From JADJPL01 sp964607915 (lineage in GTDB: Bacteria; Bacteroidota; Bacteroidia; Chitinophagales; Saprospiraceae): a stretch of 14,105 nt of DNA. The stretch covers positions 1-14,105 of the forward strand of contig CAZSMU010000097.1 in the NCBI GenBank assembly GCA_964607915.1, in the 5' to 3' direction. Position 1 is the first letter of the stretch; each line of letters opens with the position of its first letter. The notes under the pieces are model-generated. The model saw only the letters and a program-made list of their open reading frames with translations. It did not search any database and was not told the origin of the DNA. This document shows positions 13,321-14,105 of this stretch, piece by piece. The translations under genes were made by a program, and so were the position numbers.

Positions 13321-13794
13321 ATGTCTGAAAAATTAGACAAAATTGACCTGAAAATCCTGCGCATTCTTCAGGACAATAGCAAAATCACAAACCTGGACCT
13401 TTCCAAGAAGATTGGTCTGTCCCCTGCGCCCACCCTGGAACGCGTCAAGAAACTCGAGCAGTCCCTGATCATCGAGAGCTACCACGCCAAGGTAAACCCG
13501 CAATCCATAGGCTTGAACGTCAAGACCTTCGTGCAGGTCTCCCTGGCCTGGCAGAAAGAAAACGCGCTCAACAACTTCCTGGAAAAAATCAAGCAGATAG
13601 ACGAAATCGTGGAGTGCTACATCATCACCGGCGAGGCGGATTTCCTGATGAAAATCGTTTGCCGCGACATCCCAACCTACGAGCAGTTGCTGTTCAAGAC
13701 GCTGTCGCAAATCGAAGAGATCGAGCGCCTCAAAACACTGATGACCCTGTCGACGGTCAAAGACTCGAAAGTGCTGCCCTATAAGTACGACTAG
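13321..13794 (+). CDS. Lrp/AsnC family transcriptional regulator
   Basis: The product has 157 residues, typical of the family (about 150-160). The N-terminal winged helix-turn-helix (about residues 5-60) has the signature DKIDLKILRILQDNSKIT and the recognition helix in LSPAPTLERVKKLE. The RAM ligand-binding and oligomerisation domain follows (about 68-148), with the TGEADFLMKI segment that forms part of the amino-acid effector site. Such proteins form dimers to octamers and control amino-acid metabolism genes. Its place directly after glutamate dehydrogenase, on the same strand but behind a strong terminator, suggests but does not prove that it senses an amino acid and controls that gene. The start ATG fits the family N terminus, and the promoter-like boxes lie 37-68 bases upstream. 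The specific effector cannot be read. Confidence 0.93.
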   Translation: MSEKLDKIDLKILRILQDNSKITNLDLSKKIGLSPAPTLERVKKLEQSLIIESYHAKVNPQSIGLNVKTFVQVSLAWQKENALNNFLEKIKQIDEIVECYIITGEADFLMKIVCRDIPTYEQLLFKTLSQIEEIERLKTLMTLSTVKDSKVLPYKYD

Positions 13795-13800
13795 GCAGGG

Positions 13801-13834
13801 TTTTTATTCCCAAAAAGTTTTCCGGGAATAAAAA
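13801..13834. terminator. Possible hairpin terminator after the Lrp/AsnC-type gene
   Basis: An 11-base inverted repeat (13801-13811 and 13824-13834, TTTTTATTCCC and complement) starts 6 bases after the stop. On the plus strand it is followed by A, not T, so it lacks a normal tail; read from the minus strand the T run is at the correct end. It overlaps the presumed tRNA promoter. Confidence 0.35.
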
Positions 13835-13848
13835 AACCGCTATCTTCG
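13818..13848 (+). promoter_or_regulatory. Promoter of the tRNA-Ser gene
   Basis: A -33-like TTTT (13818-13821) and a -7-like TATCTTCG (13841-13848, one mismatch in TAnnTTTG) have 19-base spacing. Initiation near 13852 would leave about 20 bases of 5' leader on the tRNA precursor. Confidence 0.5.
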
Positions 13849-13872
13849 CCGCGCTTTAATAGAACGCTTCCC

Positions 13873-13959
13873 GGAGGAGTGGCAGAGCGGTTGATTGCAC
13901 CTGTCTTGAAAACAGACGTACGTGAGAGCGTACCGGGGGTTCGAATCCCTCCTCCTCCG
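13873..13959 (+). tRNA. tRNA-Ser (anticodon UGA)
   Basis: This is an 87-base class II tRNA. The acceptor stem GGAGGAG (13873-13879) pairs perfectly with CTCCTCC (13952-13958), and the discriminator is G13959, as in serine tRNAs. The anticodon loop CTTGAAA carries TGA at 13907-13909, reading UCA (and, by wobble, other UCN) codons. The long variable arm has a 5-bp stem, GTACG 13918-13922 with CGTAC 13929-13933, which is diagnostic of Ser/Leu/Tyr-type tRNAs. The T arm has TTCGAAT (13940-13946). The CCA end is not encoded (CAA follows) and must be added by CCA-transferase. Confidence 0.97.
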
Positions 13960-13968
13960 CAACAGGAT

Positions 13969-14013
13969 AACCCAAGTATCTGTAAACCAGGTGTTTGGGT
14001 TTTTCTATTTTTA
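13969..14013 (+). terminator. Rho-independent terminator after tRNA-Ser
   Basis: A continuous 14-bp stem (13969-13982 with 13988-14001, three G-U pairs) with a 5-base loop TAAAC is followed by TTTTCTATTTTT. It is 10 bases past the tRNA end and ends the transcript cleanly. Confidence 0.85.
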
Positions 14014-14018
14014 GAATT

Positions 14019-14105
14019 CCATCGCCCGCCCCGAAGCAGCCGAAAGCTCGCCCCCCCCAGCCCCGAAGGGGCGCAATACACTAACGACGGGCGCAGCCCA
14101 TCGCC
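14019..14105. repeat. GC-rich palindromic element, probably an interspersed repeat cut by the window edge
   Basis: Two hairpins lie close together: GCCCC-GAA-GGGGC (14060-14072), and CGACGGGC-GCA-GCCCATCG (14085-14103, one mismatch). The octamer CCATCGCC occurs at 14019-14026 and again at the very end (14098-14105), a period of 79 bases. A run of eight C stands at 14051-14058. No gene is visible here. Pairs of short GC palindromes after a transcription unit resemble REP/BIME-type repeats, but the copy number cannot be seen in this window. Confidence 0.45.

Noticed and set aside
13791..14081. Minus-strand reading frame of 96 codons containing GGGIRTPGTLSRTSVFKTGA
   Set aside because: It is the antisense of the tRNA-Ser gene. 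Peptides of this kind are a known false annotation arising from tRNA genes.

Overview
The window looks like a draft-assembled chromosomal segment of a GC-rich member of the Bacteroidota, possibly from the Saprospiria or a related lineage. Four things point there. Gene starts lack Shine-Dalgarno sequences. Several intergenic regions carry exact Bacteroidota-type -7 boxes (TAnnTTTG). There is a CcmB / CcmC-CcsA / short CcmD-like set of the Bacteroidota kind, and a lipoprotein built from MORN-variant repeats. A run of 10 N inside one gene shows the sequence is a scaffold, not a finished genome. The lineage is inference.

Left part (1-1748): the tail of an unidentified gene converges on, and overlaps by its stop codon, a membrane-anchored DUF4340-type protein on the minus strand. 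Divergent from the latter is a small MORN-repeat lipoprotein. Interleaved promoter boxes lie between the two starts.

Central part (1783-9541): a 1223-residue protein has the layout of DUF4011-type superfamily 1 helicase-nucleases. It keeps a perfect Walker A but has lost the residues of motifs II, III and VI and of the C-terminal nuclease. It is joined by a TGATG stop/start overlap to a membrane-anchored protein made of a GH3-like domain lacking its catalytic residues and a serine beta-lactamase/transpeptidase-like domain with its catalytic residues in place. An exported Amidase_3 cell-wall amidase converges on this pair with a 2-base gap. The pair of pseudo-enzyme-containing proteins is the most unusual content of the window.

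Right part (9669-14105): ccmB, ccmC/ccsA and a ccmD-like gene (heme handling and cytochrome c maturation) run into a glutamate dehydrogenase gene through an 8-base overlap. That gene is split only by the N gap and is probably intact. A strong terminator hairpin follows, then an Lrp/AsnC-type regulator, a tRNA-Ser(UGA) with its own promoter and terminator, and at the right edge GC-rich palindromes that look like an interspersed repeat. There is no CRISPR array, transposase, rRNA or recognisable riboswitch. No gap between genes exceeds 300 bases.
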